From Hypericum androsaemum (taxonomy: Eukaryota; Streptophyta; Magnoliopsida; Malpighiales; Hypericaceae): a stretch of DNA of 64,000 nucleotides. A program made the position numbers and the translations under genes. This document shows positions 50,019 through 61,381 of the stretch, piece by piece. The stretch covers positions 3,534,001-3,598,000 of the forward strand of contig OZ023186.1 of NCBI GenBank assembly GCA_963995505.1. The letters run 5' to 3'. Under the pieces are notes generated by a model, which worked only from the letters and a program-made list of their open reading frames with translations, was not told where the DNA came from and did no database searches. Position 1 is the first letter of the stretch; each line of letters opens with the position of its first letter.

Positions 50019-50330
50019 TTTGATCTAGAGCTGCATCAAATAGATGTAAAGGCTGTACTTGTCGGTGGAGAATCAGATGGTGAAATCTATATGGTTTAAC
50101 CAGAAGGTTATATCCAAAAGAATGAGGTAGTAAACGTAGAGTTTGCTAATATTGAGATTTGCTCATGGCCTCATGTAGTCTTCAAGACAGTGTTGTACTC
50201 GTCGTTTCATAATTCGATCATGTCAAATAATTTTGAATTGGTTAACGAGTATCATGATGTCTATTTTAAATGCTCAAGAAAAATTTTGTCATTGTATATT
50301 GTATGTAGATGGCATACGAGTAGCCAGAAT
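50019..50330 (+). pseudogene. Copia reverse transcriptase remnant
   Basis: FDLELHQIDVKA, then GEIYMV, a stop, then PEGYIQK are typical copia RT. The catalytic YVDD box reads YVDG (50302-50313), so a catalytic Asp is lost. Confidence 0.88.
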
Positions 50331-52029
50331 TGACTAAAGATATCTTAACAAGGTCAAAGTGTGGTTTTTAGCCAATTTTCAAATAAAAGATATGAGAGAG
50401 GTTGATTACATACTCGAAATTAAGATTTTGAGAAATTGTTTGAGTTTAACGATTTAAATATAATGACAGCAATCTCCAGTATGCCCTAGTAGTCAAAAGG
50501 TCATTTTCTGAATAAAGACTTATATCAAAAAAATATCTCATGAGCTAAATGATGTTATGGATGTCCTTTAAGTGAATACTATGGATTATTTCAATCTAAG
50601 CATAGCACATTGACAAGTGGTCAAGAAAATTATGAAGTACTCGAAAATAATTATAGAATCATCATTGAGTTATCAAGGTCAAGACTTAATATTGAGGGGT
50701 TATACTAATGCCTATTGGGCATGAGATGTGGATGAATGAGAATCTATATCGGGATTTATTCTTCTTGCTAATTAGAGTAGTTATCTCGTGGAGTAGCTAT
50801 AAATAGACTTGTGTCTATCTTCTAGTGAGCTGTAAGGGCAGAATAATTTACTTCTGTAGCTTCTATGCAAGAAGTGATATCATTGAGAAGAGTCTTAATC
50901 TATTTATCCTTAACTACCTCAAGAGAATCAGTGAGCACATTCTTTGTGAAATAGTTGTGTGTAAAGAAGTGAGCATGAAATCCAAGGATTTGCATGTGAG
51001 TAATTTTTTACTCGTTATAGCATCTGTTGAATTCGCTATTCAATGAAACTTGATGCTGTGTCAGCAATATATGTGTAAATATTAATTTGAGTGACATTTA
51101 CTCTAATGCGTGTCGGACATAGAAGTAGCCCACTCACACGGGTGTTTACCTCAATGTGAGTCAAAGAGTTGATTCTTGATTGGGATGAGACAGTTTTAGA
51201 ACATCATTAAATTGTCGAGTGCCTGTTTTAAAATGAGAATGCCGTCTTGCTTAAGTACAAGAGGAGTCTTGTTAAAGTGTAAGATTAATTATGGTGCAAG
51301 CAATTGAGGCTGCATTAAATAAGTTATGAGAACTTATAGGATTATGTGAAATCTGATGGTAAAAAGTAAGTGGAACTTACCATTATTCTGTCTTGATAGC
51401 CTATAGTAGTCTTTGAGTAGACTAAGGCCGTTGTTCGAAAATATCAAGGCTGATACTCTAGTATGGTGTTATTTGGAAGACATGTGCTCCTTTCAGAGGA
51501 AAGAATACCATAACTGATTTTAATTTTCCTAGTGTGAGACCAAGTCTGAAAATTATAGTTTTTGGAACTCTATCCTTAAGAACATAAACATATTCTGGAA
51601 GTATGATTCAGTGCTAATAGCTTGGAAAGTCTTTAAAGAGTCATGGTTAGATGCGACTTGGCAAGACTGACTGAAAAAACAGGCTGGATCATGATGGAAA
51701 GAATATTGTTAAGGGAGAAGGTTATTATCGATCACATTCTGGAAGCTTCGTGGTTCACCGGCTAGCCTATTATGTTGTGAGTAACACAATAGTGAACACG
51801 AATAGATTATTTCAGAAATCACGTGTGGAAATAATGAATGTGAGATAAAACCTAGAATAAGACATACTTTATGTAATTGAGGTGTTAATCGAGATGCTAT
51901 CATCCATGTGGCCGATATGTGCTCTTGGGTTTAGCTAACGTGCATTCGATGTATGCTGGTCGCACGGTATATGCCAAATACGAATTGAAAGAGTGAATTG
52001 ATTATGATCAATCATGTGTGAGTGAGAGA

Positions 52030-52539
52030 TGTTAGATTCTTACACCCATAATTGATCAAGTAGTGGATGGGTATTTATGTGGACATGCCATGTGTCCCAT
52101 CCATGTGTTTAAGGGTGGCATTATGAGCTTGCCACATCAACATGTGGTGGCATCATGTTGCCACGTCAACATGTGGGTTTCATTCCTTATTTAAAGGAAT
52201 GGAAATGGATGATGAAGACGATGATGATTTTGGGAGAGTAAAAAACTCCCGATCACTTAATTGAAAGAGAAGTAATGGCTTCTTCTTTTAGACATGATTA
52301 ATAATCCACAAATTCTTTCGACCCCTAATGGCATCTAGTCCGTGGAAATTAATTTTGTTTCGAATAAGTTCGTAAGCAAGGTTACCAGTGGCAAAGCTTC
52401 CATTACAACGATCCTGTGACGAATACTTCTCGAAGTGAAATCTGCACTTGAAGAGATAAGTATATTTAATTTATGACTTTTGGATTTTTGCAATTATGTT
52501 TATAATTATGATTGTAAGATTGCATGTGGAATCCCTTCA
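52030..52539 (+). repeat. 3' LTR of the copia element
   Basis: It matches the 5' LTR with a few substitutions and small indels. The TGCCACGTCAAC stretch near 52160 is a small indel difference from the 5' copy. Confidence 0.93.
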
Positions 52540-52544
52540 GCACC

Positions 52545-53325
52545 TTTTTCCGTAAACTCCATAGCAGCCCCTGTGGAAAGAAAGTGTTGCATTTTCCATC
52601 AGAAAAGTAAAACTAAATATGCCAGAAAGAGAAGACATGAGTTCAATGTAAAGGAGTACTTAAAAGTAAGCCAATTTTTCATTCCATTCGCATTGCAGGA
52701 ACCTTTTGAGACTCCCACTTCATAATGTACCTGAATTATTAATAGAAACTAGTTAAGATAGTGTGTAACGACTTGCAAATTGTTGCATTGACAAAACGAG
52801 GGACAGGGCTAATACTATCCTGAACAACAGGATGTCGAAGCAAGTCACGTGGATGACAAGGTCGGACGACAGGGCATGGGTGCCAATGTTGACGGGTGAC
52901 AGGAACTCGAGTAGGCGACAAGAAGTTTGTGGGATGACAAATTATGTAATAGGAGTAGGACTAAGCCCATTTACATTATGTTTTGTTGTGTAGGTTAGAC
53001 TTGATTTAAAAAGCTACGAAACAGTAAAGGAGGGGATGAGCCCTTTTATGAAACGTGAGAAACCGAGAAAGGTTTGGCCAAGTTCTACTTGGATTTCTCT
53101 TCTTATTCTTATCTTCTTCTTGGATTCAAGTAGCCTCCTGGGAGCTTCCGAGTGGCCTTGAATATCAGTTTCTCGAGCATTCCGCTCCTGGAACTTTTAT
53201 CCCTTTAACACAAAAGAATCCTGATCCGAGGGTTTGTCTATCAGAAGAAAACATGTTGTGGCTACTTACCTCTCCAAGTTGTCATCATGATTGCCAATGC
53301 CTTATGGGATCTTCATCCTCTAAGA
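52545..53325. other. Module remainder and LTR-leader-like sequence
   Basis: 52540-52665 continues exon-like module copy 1. About 52900-53250 resembles a retrotransposon LTR/leader in style, but no matching second LTR or target duplication was found. The plus frame from 53055 (133 codons) has no recognisable similarity. Confidence 0.3.
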
Positions 53326-53326
53326 A

Positions 53327-53690
53327 AAGCCTGGATGATCCCAACTGCCAGCAGCTGAAAAGAGGCAACGATATGTTCAAATATTATTTAATAGTTTTAA
53401 TAAGAAACAAGAAAACAGAGTACTCCTTTTTTCATGTTCGAGCGCATGTAACATAAAGACAAGCCTTGATGACCCCGACCTGCCAACAGCTGAAAAGGCC
53501 GCGATTTTTGTTAAAATATTATAAAATGGTTTTAATAAGAAACAAAAGAGGCCACGAGATGTTCAAATATTATACAATGGTTTTATAAGTAACAATAAAA
53601 TCGAACTCTCTCTTTTCATGTTCGACTCCCTTTTCAGGTCTGCGCGAATGTAACATAAGACAAGCCTGGATGATCCCAACTGGCAGCATA
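53327..53690. repeat. Degenerate tandem repeat, about 3 copies
   Basis: A unit starting 'aagcctggatgatcccaactg' recurs near 53327, 53461 and 53661, and its internal 'atgttcaaatattat' block also recurs. On the minus strand each copy has an acceptor-like 'ttttcag' before an LLAVGIIQAFL-type peptide, so it may be a multiplied exon of unknown origin. Confidence 0.5.
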
Positions 53691-53937
53691 TCGACCAAAT
53701 CCTGCAAAGGGCCACCTAAAAAAGGAAACGTTAGGGTATCAAGTATTTCGACAAAACAGAGAGAGTGTTAGTGTTTCCATTTACCATGAGAAAATGGGTT
53801 AAAATTAGTTATAATGGCTAGCTAGCAAATCTTTACCTATACCTTCCTTCACCTAAAACGTGAGAACAATAATAATTGGACGACTATACTATATTCATCA
53901 AATCAAAAACAGAAATCAACTCACTTTTGTTAAAAAA

Positions 53938-54011
53938 TTACTCCACCGCTGTCAAAAGTATGCCCAGTACTGTGAGCATCGCACCGGCTTTAATAAACTC
54001 CATAGCAGCGC
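53938..54011 (-). pseudogene. Exon-like module, copy 2
   Basis: On the minus strand an acceptor-like 'ttctacag' is followed by 74 nt encoding AAMEFIKAGAMLTVLGILLTAVE and a stop, a short hydrophobic C-terminal-like peptide. The surrounding 53689-54110 duplicates module copy 1. The parent gene is not recognised. Confidence 0.3.
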
Positions 54012-54789
54012 CTGTAGAAAGTGTTGCAGTTTCTTTCCATCGGAAAAGAAAAACCAAATATGCCAAAGAGAAGCAAAAATCAAACATAACCAAAAGTAAC
54101 ATGGAAATAATATTATTAATGATACAAAAGTTTTTCTAAACAAAAGTTATTGAGGTGCTTACCGGAAGAAGCAAAAATCATCCACTCCAGTGCTACTGCG
54201 GTAAATTTACATCAATGTGTCCAATGCATGAACTTCATAAAACATTTGAGAATAAAGGCGCAGTACTAAAAACAGATATCAGTAAAAGCAATGAACTTGG
54301 CAGAACATAAGCTCATGAGAGAGCAACAAAAAAGGAAAAAAAAATCATTGACACAACTATGTAATTAGTAAGGATGTGGATGTATGAATGGAAGTGTATG
54401 CATGTATGTCTATTTCCTCTTTAAGAGAAAGTAACGGTTAGTTTAATTATGCTGCGTTTTCGCCGACAGTGATTTTGATTTATGTATTCATAAAATTGTA
54501 ATCTGACATCAATTTTTTTCATTATACAATTTTTTATAATTAGCGGTTGTGTATATGTAAAAATAAAACAAAAAATAGGAAATCTTAAGAGTTTTAGCTT
54601 TTCACAATTTTTGGAGCCATAATTGTGTGAGTTGAATAATGAAAATCAGACTTTGAAATATTCTTAAAAGATGTATGATATTCAAACTTTATAAATGAAA
54701 AAATATCATTGAAAAAATCATCATAAATAGAACTCGATAATACTCTATTTTAAATATTATAGATCAAAAAATTTATACATGTACAATAT

Positions 54790-55560
54790 TTTTTTATATT
54801 CAAGTCACTTAAAATCTAAGTTTATAGAGTAATTCAAATATTTTACTTGATTGAGATATTTTTAAGAAAAAAGATGACGATAACAATAATCATTTGAAGA
54901 CAATTCAAAAAATAGATGATGATGTAAAATTTATGAAGCCAGTAAATTTAGCACATATTATTATCTTGAAAAAAGTTTAATAATAGTACCTGTAGTTTCA
55001 CATTTTTTGTGCTTTGATCTTGAGGTCTGTAAATAATTTTTTAAGTCTTGTGATTGACACCTATTTTTGCCTCAGAGGCTCGAGAAAGGTCGGACCCAAA
55101 TAGAACTCCAAACTTAAAAACTGTGTTATTTCACTGCTGAGTTGGTACGACACATTGGACAAATTTGCGCGGTTGATAAACTGAGTTGGTACAAAATTAT
55201 ATATCCATTTTAATCAACGTATTTTTTTATGTTTTTTCGAAAACCCTTTCTTTCAATAACTCAAAATATCCCTTTCAAAGCCCTCTCTCCTCTGTGGAAG
55301 CCGACTCTTCCCCTTCTTTCCCACGATTTTTACCCTCCCTCGACCCCCGTTGCCCTCTCGTTTCTTCCTCCCCATATCGCCCACTCGTTTCTTCCTTCCC
55401 ATGTCGCCCTCATCTTAAATAACCAAAAATATTTTTTGAATTTATAAAGTATGAAAAAAATATGTATTTATTCAAAAATATTATTTTTGTGAAAATTGAG
55501 ACAGAAATTTAGTACTAAAATTTTCTTAAAAAATAATAGTTATTTCAACATTAACGCATA
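54790..55560 (+). repeat. Dispersed repeat R1, copy C, with an insertion
   Basis: 54790-54970 and 55425-55560 match copy A (1-375). The 54971-55424 stretch is absent from the other copies, so it is an insertion. Its left end resembles MULE arm ends (AATAGTACCTGTAGTTTCAC) but no matching right arm or target duplication was found. Confidence 0.5.
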
Positions 55561-55724
55561 AATATTTTAATGTAGCATTTGAATCTTGAAGATCTACCGA
55601 ATTCAGGACATTGTCATTAATACTTCTTTAATGTAATACATGTTCACCGGAGGTGACAAGTAGCCTTTTCTTTTAGCTTTCCACACCACACACGAAATTC
55701 CATATACTGATTTGGTTTTTGTTA

Positions 55725-56645
55725 CTAATAGTATGCAAGATAAACATTAAACTGAAGCAGAGTCTCCATCCCGTCGGTCATGTGCTGGCTTGTTGTCGTC
55801 GTTGTTGGAGTGTTTTTAACAGTGGCATGTCCCTTGGCATTCACATACTTCCCAGTTCCTCCCATTACAGCAAGCTGGGACTCCGAAACGGCTGTCCTAT
55901 GGACTCCGAAGAAGCTGATGCTATCGGCATAGCCACCGCTCTCAAACATGGCCGTGAAAGCGAGAGTCATGCTGTTGCCATCTAACGAGCTCGCTACGTA
56001 GAAGCCTTGCGCCTTTCCGATCAGTCCGGATCCAAGATCATGGCCTTCGGTTAGTTCATCGTCGATGACTGTCATTGTGCCAAACATAAGATTTTGGAGG
56101 GTCGTCCCTGCTGGCATCTGAGCTGCATTTAGGACAGGCATCCCGTTGTTGTTGTTGTTATTGTTGTTGTTGTTCCCATTGTTTTGGAAGCCATTTGCTT
56201 GGATTCCACCGAGGCCGGTCAGGAAAGGGAGATTGTTGTTGTTCATGATACCATTGTTGTTGCTGTTGCCAGGTACGTTGTTGTTTACTGGCAGGACCGC
56301 CCCATTGGGCTTGGCAAAGGGTACTTGACCATTAAGTGCGCGGTTTGTGGCAGCGCCAGTGACAGCTCTAGCGGTAGGGTTCGAGCCTCCAAGTATATCA
56401 TGCATAAAGAAGGTCATTGTATTACGAGAGTCTCCGCTCTTCACTGTATCACCGGTGCCAGCTGCAGTTTGCGCACCAGTTGCCCCAAGAGCTGCACCGG
56501 TAAGACGAACTGAATCCGGGTTCACATCTTCAGGTGACGACGATGTGGGAACCGCAACTTCAGGTTCCTCGTCTAGAACCCGAGCAGAATGAGCACGTGT
56601 GATAGTGAGAACTAGGAAGAGAATGCTGAGTACTGTGACTGCCAT
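55725..56645 (-). CDS. Dirigent protein with Asn-rich insert
   Basis: The 306-residue protein begins MAVTVLSILFLVLTITRAHS, a clear signal peptide. An in-frame ATG further upstream (56762) would add a Tyr/Ile run translated from the (TA)n promoter repeat and would bury the signal peptide, so I start at 56645. Dirigent motifs are TFFMHDILGGSNPTARAVTG (about residues 78-97), GTMTVIDDELTEGHDLGSGLIGKAQGFYVASSLDG (about 188-222), LAFTAMFESG, and VMGGTGKYVNAKGHA. An Asn-rich linker lies at about residues 118-168. This layout matches the ESB1/DIR10, DIR18 and DIR25 group, secreted proteins of which ESB1 organises lignin in the root Casparian strip. The substrate cannot be read from sequence. The gene is intact and single-exon. 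Confidence 0.93.
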   Translation of the reverse strand: MAVTVLSILFLVLTITRAHSARVLDEEPEVAVPTSSSPEDVNPDSVRLTGAALGATGAQTAAGTGDTVKSGDSRNTMTFFMHDILGGSNPTARAVTGAATNRALNGQVPFAKPNGAVLPVNNNVPGNSNNNGIMNNNNLPFLTGLGGIQANGFQNNGNNNNNNNNNNGMPVLNAAQMPAGTTLQNLMFGTMTVIDDELTEGHDLGSGLIGKAQGFYVASSLDGNSMTLAFTAMFESGGYADSISFFGVHRTAVSESQLAVMGGTGKYVNAKGHATVKNTPTTTTTSQHMTDGMETLLQFNVYLAYY

Positions 56646-56729
56646 GACAAAAAGAGAAGCACCCGTGAATATTTTATGGTGTTTGAGAAGATTATGGATT
56701 GTGGGATGATGGCTTATAATATTGGTTTG

Positions 56730-56750
56730 ATATATATATATATATATATA
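56730..56750 (-). promoter_or_regulatory. (TA)n tract serving as TATA region of the dirigent gene
   Basis: About ten TA units lie about 90 bp upstream of the favoured ATG on the minus strand. The position fits a TATA box; the repeat could vary between individuals. Confidence 0.5.
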
Positions 56751-56761
56751 GGAAGGATGCA

Positions 56762-57716
56762 TGAGTTTCTGAATTTGTGGATGGAGTAGATTAAATGGAG
56801 TTGTTGAAGCCCTGCCCTGACCCCTCTAGTGTTTTAGTTGGAGAATGGAGCCCCTGCATTTAACAAATACTCTTTAAAATGTTTCTCCAAGTTTAACTGA
56901 ATTAGGAAACATGAAAACGGTTGACATCGTGTAGATCTCTGCATAATGCACAATTGCAATCCGAAAGAAATTCTACAGCCACATTCTAAGTTATCATAAC
57001 AACTTATAAACAAACGTTCTCTTTTGAACAGAGGAAGAATCCTTTCTAGCTAAAACTAGACTACATTTAACCATTGGCTGGCTGACTGTTGCGGGTTTAA
57101 GGGCACGACGCATACATGATATATGATGCTCGATGCCAAGATGCTTGGGTTCGGGATGGTAACTGGAACAGGGTGGATAGAGGGTTTCTTACTCTCTTTT
57201 TTGAGAAAAATAGAGGGTTTCTTACTATCTTGCACTTAACGGAACCGGAAGAAAGCAAAATTTGGCAGGAACAGATGCTGGTCTTCGTACTTGGCTGAAC
57301 TAAAATCTGAAATCTCTCTCATGACTTCTCTTTGATGTCAAGAATCTTGCTCTTCAATTTATTAACTTGCGGATACGGACAGTTCAGGTAGAAAGCTACC
57401 ACTTAGTAGCTAAGTGGAGGATATATATCTCCGGGCCGACTCGATGATGGTGCCATAGAAGAAGCTACCAATGATCCTGCAAACTTTCGGTGCTCAGAAT
57501 GTACAGCTCTCAATGTCTTTCGGGGATGTAAGTGTAACTGGGCCGTTGTGCTCGCACAAGCCATGACTTCCTGAAAGTTGTCCATCTCGTCCATCCAGTT
57601 AAATCTCTGTTGAAAAATGGTTTTGCCTCGCCGGCATTCTTCACACAAAGTTGCGAACAGGTTATATAATGCAATCTTCTTCTCAAGAAAATAAAATCCC
57701 GTGTGCCACTAAACTG
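56762..57716. other. Spacer; dirigent upstream and PPR 3' flank
   Basis: No gene is recognised. The part near 57400-57716 is probably the PPR 3' UTR; a minus frame of 81 codons there has no similarity that I know. Confidence 0.4.
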
Positions 57717-59081
57717 CTACACTACCGAAATCATTTCTTCAACAAGTCCAGCCGGAATTTCCCCTTGGACACAAGAATGGCTTATAAGGGCTTCCCAGGC
57801 CTCGTCAAGCTTCAACTTCCTCTTGTCCATCTCCTCCAAAACAAACAACGCTCCATCAACATTCCCAGACTCTACCAGGCCAGAAACTAACCAGTTGAAC
57901 GTTTCAATACGAGGACAATGCCTACTAAGTAACATCGCATTGAGAACCCTCATACCCGCCTCAAAATCCCCGACCTGGCAAAACCCGTCCACTAACATCC
58001 TGTAAGTAGCCGCATTCGCCTGACAGCCCACAAGTTGCATCTCAAACAGAACCTTGTGTGCTTCCCTAACCCTACCTTCCTTGCATAAATAATTAATCAT
58101 GATATTATACGTCACTACATCAGGCTTCAACCTCCTCTTTTTCATTTCACCAAGCAAAGACTTAATCTCATCAACCTTCCCTCTCCTCCCGAGATCGCTC
58201 ATCAAAACCCCGTAATTCAACGGCTTGGGCTTACATCCTCTGTACTCCATATCAAACATCACCTTCTTCGCCTCCTCGTGCTCTCCATTCAAGCACAACC
58301 CCTCCATCAGCAGTGCATAGGTCACCTCATTCGGCCGCCTCCCTTTCTGAAGCATTCCATCAATCAACTCCCTCGCCTTCCCCAGCTCCCCGTTCCTGCA
58401 CAGATACCCCAACATACTATTATAAGTCACGACATTCGGCTCCACCTCTCTGTCCAGCATTTCATCGAACACCTCCCGCGCGCGCTCCCAGTCCCCCGCT
58501 TTCAGCCACCCCTTGATCATCAAATTAAACGAGATCGGTTTCAACCGGAAACCCAACTCCCTCGACCTCCGAAACAACGCATCCGCATCCCCAACCCGCC
58601 CGTTATCCACCAGAACATTCAACAAACAGTTAAAAGAATCGACCGTACGGTCACAATTAAACGACCTCACCCCGTCGAAAACCGCGACAGCCTCGTCGAC
58701 CATCCCCGCCTTCCCGTAATGCTGAATGAGACCCACGAAGAGGGCCTCCCTGCAGCGGACATCGCGGTCCTTAAGCCAGCCAAGAACGGTCCGAACCGCC
58801 TCGAAATCGCGGGATTTGGCGAGCTTATAGACGAGGGAGGCGTAGGAAGGGTAGTCGTGTTTGAAGCCCGTGTCCCGGTACTCGTGGAAGAGGGAGATCG
58901 CCTTGTCCGGGTCCTGGAGCTCCTTGACATTGTCCACGAAGGGGATGCGGGGTTTCCGGTTGAACCGGGATTTCGGTTTGGGTTTGGGTCTGGGCGAGTT
59001 GGGGTGGGCGGTCTTGTAGGGTCGAGACAAGGGGAAGAGAAGGGTTCGGGGTTTGGGAGTGTGTAGTTTTGAGGAAATCAT
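57717..59081 (-). CDS. P-type pentatricopeptide repeat (PPR) protein
   Basis: The 454-residue protein is intact and intronless. The first about 45 residues are basic and rich in Ser, Pro, Lys and Arg, consistent with an organelle transit peptide; mitochondrion or plastid cannot be decided. About ten 35-residue PPR motifs follow from about residue 75 to 435, with clear examples such as PNVVTYNSMLGYLCRNGELGKARELIDGMLQKG and PDVVTYNIMINYLCKEGRVREAHKVLFEM. No E, DYW or SMR domain follows, so it is P-class. Such proteins bind organellar RNA and affect stability, splicing or translation. The specific RNA target is unknown. The plus-strand frames across this gene are shadows. Confidence 0.95.
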   Translation of the reverse strand: MISSKLHTPKPRTLLFPLSRPYKTAHPNSPRPKPKPKSRFNRKPRIPFVDNVKELQDPDKAISLFHEYRDTGFKHDYPSYASLVYKLAKSRDFEAVRTVLGWLKDRDVRCREALFVGLIQHYGKAGMVDEAVAVFDGVRSFNCDRTVDSFNCLLNVLVDNGRVGDADALFRRSRELGFRLKPISFNLMIKGWLKAGDWERAREVFDEMLDREVEPNVVTYNSMLGYLCRNGELGKARELIDGMLQKGRRPNEVTYALLMEGLCLNGEHEEAKKVMFDMEYRGCKPKPLNYGVLMSDLGRRGKVDEIKSLLGEMKKRRLKPDVVTYNIMINYLCKEGRVREAHKVLFEMQLVGCQANAATYRMLVDGFCQVGDFEAGMRVLNAMLLSRHCPRIETFNWLVSGLVESGNVDGALFVLEEMDKRKLKLDEAWEALISHSCVQGEIPAGLVEEMISVV

Positions 59082-59089
59082 GAAGGGGA

Positions 59090-59830
59090 AGAGAAGGGTT
59101 CGGTTGGGAGAAGAAGAAGACTGGGAGGGAATTTTGGGCTTAGGCTTGGGGTTGGGTTTCTCTTTCTGCCGGGGGGATTTTAGATGGGTTTTAACGGCTA
59201 TCTACTTTGGGAAAAAATTAATGTTTTGTTGGAACATTTATTAAATTGATTAATTCAAATTTCAATTGTAACATTTTTTTAAAAAAACAACATTTTTTTG
59301 GTACTGCTAAAAACTTAGATCAAATAAGCAAGGATTATCTTGATAATTTTGCCCGATTTGAAGTCATGTCCAGGTCCGATTAGTCTATTGTGTGTCTAAA
59401 AGAATTTGTTTTTTAGTAACTTGGTAGATAGGATGACAACGATACTATGGTGAGTCGATTCCTAGTACTCACAAAATAGAAAATTTTTATTTGGGAAGAG
59501 AACAAAACTCAATACTGTCTAGAACTCCAGAATTTAGGCCAACATGTCTAAATTTAATATGGGGAGAAAAAAATTTGCTCTTCTTTGTCATCTTAGCCAA
59601 ATTCACCTAGTGCATGTTAATTAAATATTGAATAGTAATTTTTGTCTTAATAATACAATTACATTATAACTTAATATAATTTAAAAATATTACATATATT
59701 GTTCCCAGTAGCCAACAATAAGCGCTACGCCACTAAACACAACTATTTTTTATACATATTCGGATTCTCACCTGGTCATGTCGATTATTATAAATTCGAG
59801 GCATATGAGATATTTCTGAAATGGTACACA
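59090..59830. other. PPR upstream region and spacer
   Basis: The first about 100 bp are the PPR leader and promoter, then AT-rich sequence without a recognised gene. Confidence 0.4.
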
Positions 59831-60103
59831 ACTTAATTCAAGTAAGCTTGTAGGCTTCCATTACAGCACATATACCACGAACGATGCAGGCAACTCGGAA
59901 GTTGGCGAAACCGGCAGCCGTGGCCATTGCCGTGAACTCCGATGCCATCCTCTCTCGGCCTCCGAAATGGGTCAGAACGGTATTGTCCTTTCTCGCCAAT
60001 AGCTGCGACTCTTTGCTCGTGTCAATTTCCTTCGGCATTATGGCATTTACTATGATTAATTTCCCGTTGTTTGGCAAGGCTTCGTGGATGTTTTCGAAGA
60101 TTT

Positions 60104-61353
60104 TTGCGAGGGTTGGATCGTCCCAATCGTGGCATACTTCCTGAAACAAGTAACCGAGGTGAAATTTCCCGAGTTTGGTTTAAGTAGTAAATAATTTATA
60201 TGAGATCTATTATACGGAGCAAAATTATTATGCAATAAATCAACAAAATTTAAAGTAATATCTCGTTCCAGAGTAAATACGATCTCCACCAGACACGTAA
60301 CGCTTTAACTTTTATACCGTGATTCTTTTGTCTATCAATAAATGCATCCATTCCACTATGAATATGACGAAGTAACTAATTATTTCGACAATAATGAACC
60401 AAGTAATTCCCAAAATAGATCCCAAGAATAAGTTCACAAAAACAATGTGATGTACCTTAACCATAATTGCATCAGCTGTTTGCACGCTTTTGAACATGTC
60501 TCCTCCAACATGTTGGATACCTGTAACCAAATCTTAGGCTGGGTAATGGATGTTGATGTCTTTTGAAATTCAAATATGTGCAGAACTTGAATGTACCGTT
60601 TCCCAAAATTTTTTGTAATAATTTTATGCTTAATCCAATAAACTTTCTTTAAATAATACTACATCGGTAATCTAACGGTACAAGATGTTATCAAATTTGA
60701 GGTGGTCCAGAGTTCAAACTCTGACAAGTATAATTTGCGAGGGTCGGGTCGTCCCAATCGTGGCATACTTCCTAAAACAAGTAACTGAGGTGAAATTTCC
60801 CGAGTTTGGTTTAAGTAGTAAACAACTTATATGAGATCTATTATACGGAGCAAAATCATTATGCAATAAATCAACAAAATTTAAAGTAATCTCTCGTTCC
60901 AGAGTAAATACGATCTCCACCAGATACGTAACGCTTTAACTTTTATACCGTGATTCTTTTGTCTATTAATAAATTCATTCATTCCACTGTGAATATGACG
61001 AAGTAACCAATTATTTCGACAATAATGAACCAAGTAATTCCCGAAATAGATCCCAAGAATAAGTTCACAAAAACAATGTGATAATTACATCAGCAGTTTG
61101 CACGCTTTTGAACATGTCTCCTCCAACATGTTGGATACCTGTAACCAAATCTTAGGCTGGGTAATGGATGTTGATGTCTTTTGAAATTCAAATATGTGCA
61201 GAACTTGTATGTACCCTTTGCCCCAAATTTTTTGTAATAATTTTATGCTTAATCCAATAAACTTTCTTTAAATAATACTACATCGGTAATCTAACGGTAC
61301 AAAATGTTATCAAATTTGAGGTGGTCCAGATTTCAAACTCTGAGAAGTATAAT
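60104..61353. repeat. Tandem duplication of about 631 bp including COMT exon B
   Basis: 60104-60734 and 60735-61353 are nearly identical. Copy 2 carries exon B' (upper boundary 61138) with a 13-bp loss (GTACCTTAACCAT in copy 1) that removes its splice donor and last codons. The left breakpoint of the duplication cuts the SINE, whose complete copy remains at 61286-61381. Confidence 0.9.
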
Positions 61354-61381
61354 TACCTAAAAATTTTACCCTTAACAAAAA
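61286..61381 (+). mobile_element. tRNA-derived SINE, complete copy
   Basis: The head has GTAATCTAACGGTAC (A-box-like) and GTGGTCCAGATTTCAAACTC (B-box region), and the tail is TTTTACCCTTAAC plus an A run. Imperfect 12-bp target duplications AATACTACATCG (61274-61285) and AATGCTACATCG (61382-61393) flank it. A truncated copy lies at about 60655-60734 within the tandem duplication. The family matches the head of the 12007-13710 retroposon. Confidence 0.75.

Larger units (their letters stand above)
44769..52539 (+). mobile_element. Full-length Ty1/copia LTR retrotransposon, coding dead
   Basis: The two LTRs (44769-45275, 507 bp; 52030-52539, 510 bp) are closely similar and run TG...CA. The exact 5-bp target duplication GCACC lies at 44764-44768 and 52540-52544. 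A primer binding site for tRNA-iMet (TAGTATCAGAGCCA) follows the 5' LTR and a purine-rich tract (GTGAGTGAGAGA) precedes the 3' LTR. Coding remnants run GAG-pre-integrase (about 48440), integrase (about 48730-49080), reverse transcriptase (about 50020-50320). Integrase before reverse transcriptase identifies copia. Many stops and frameshifts kill every domain. Confidence 0.95.

Noticed and set aside
56646..56762. 39-codon N-terminal extension of the dirigent protein
   Set aside because: It translates the (TA)n promoter repeat and would place the signal peptide internally.
58278..59066. 262-codon plus-strand frame over the PPR gene
   Set aside because: It is the exact antisense of a clear PPR protein and has no domain of its own.
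60655..60735. Possible tRNA gene (GTAATCTAACGGTACAAG...GTTCAAACTC)
   Set aside because: It has A- and B-box-like motifs but no acceptor or anticodon stems; it is a truncated SINE head.
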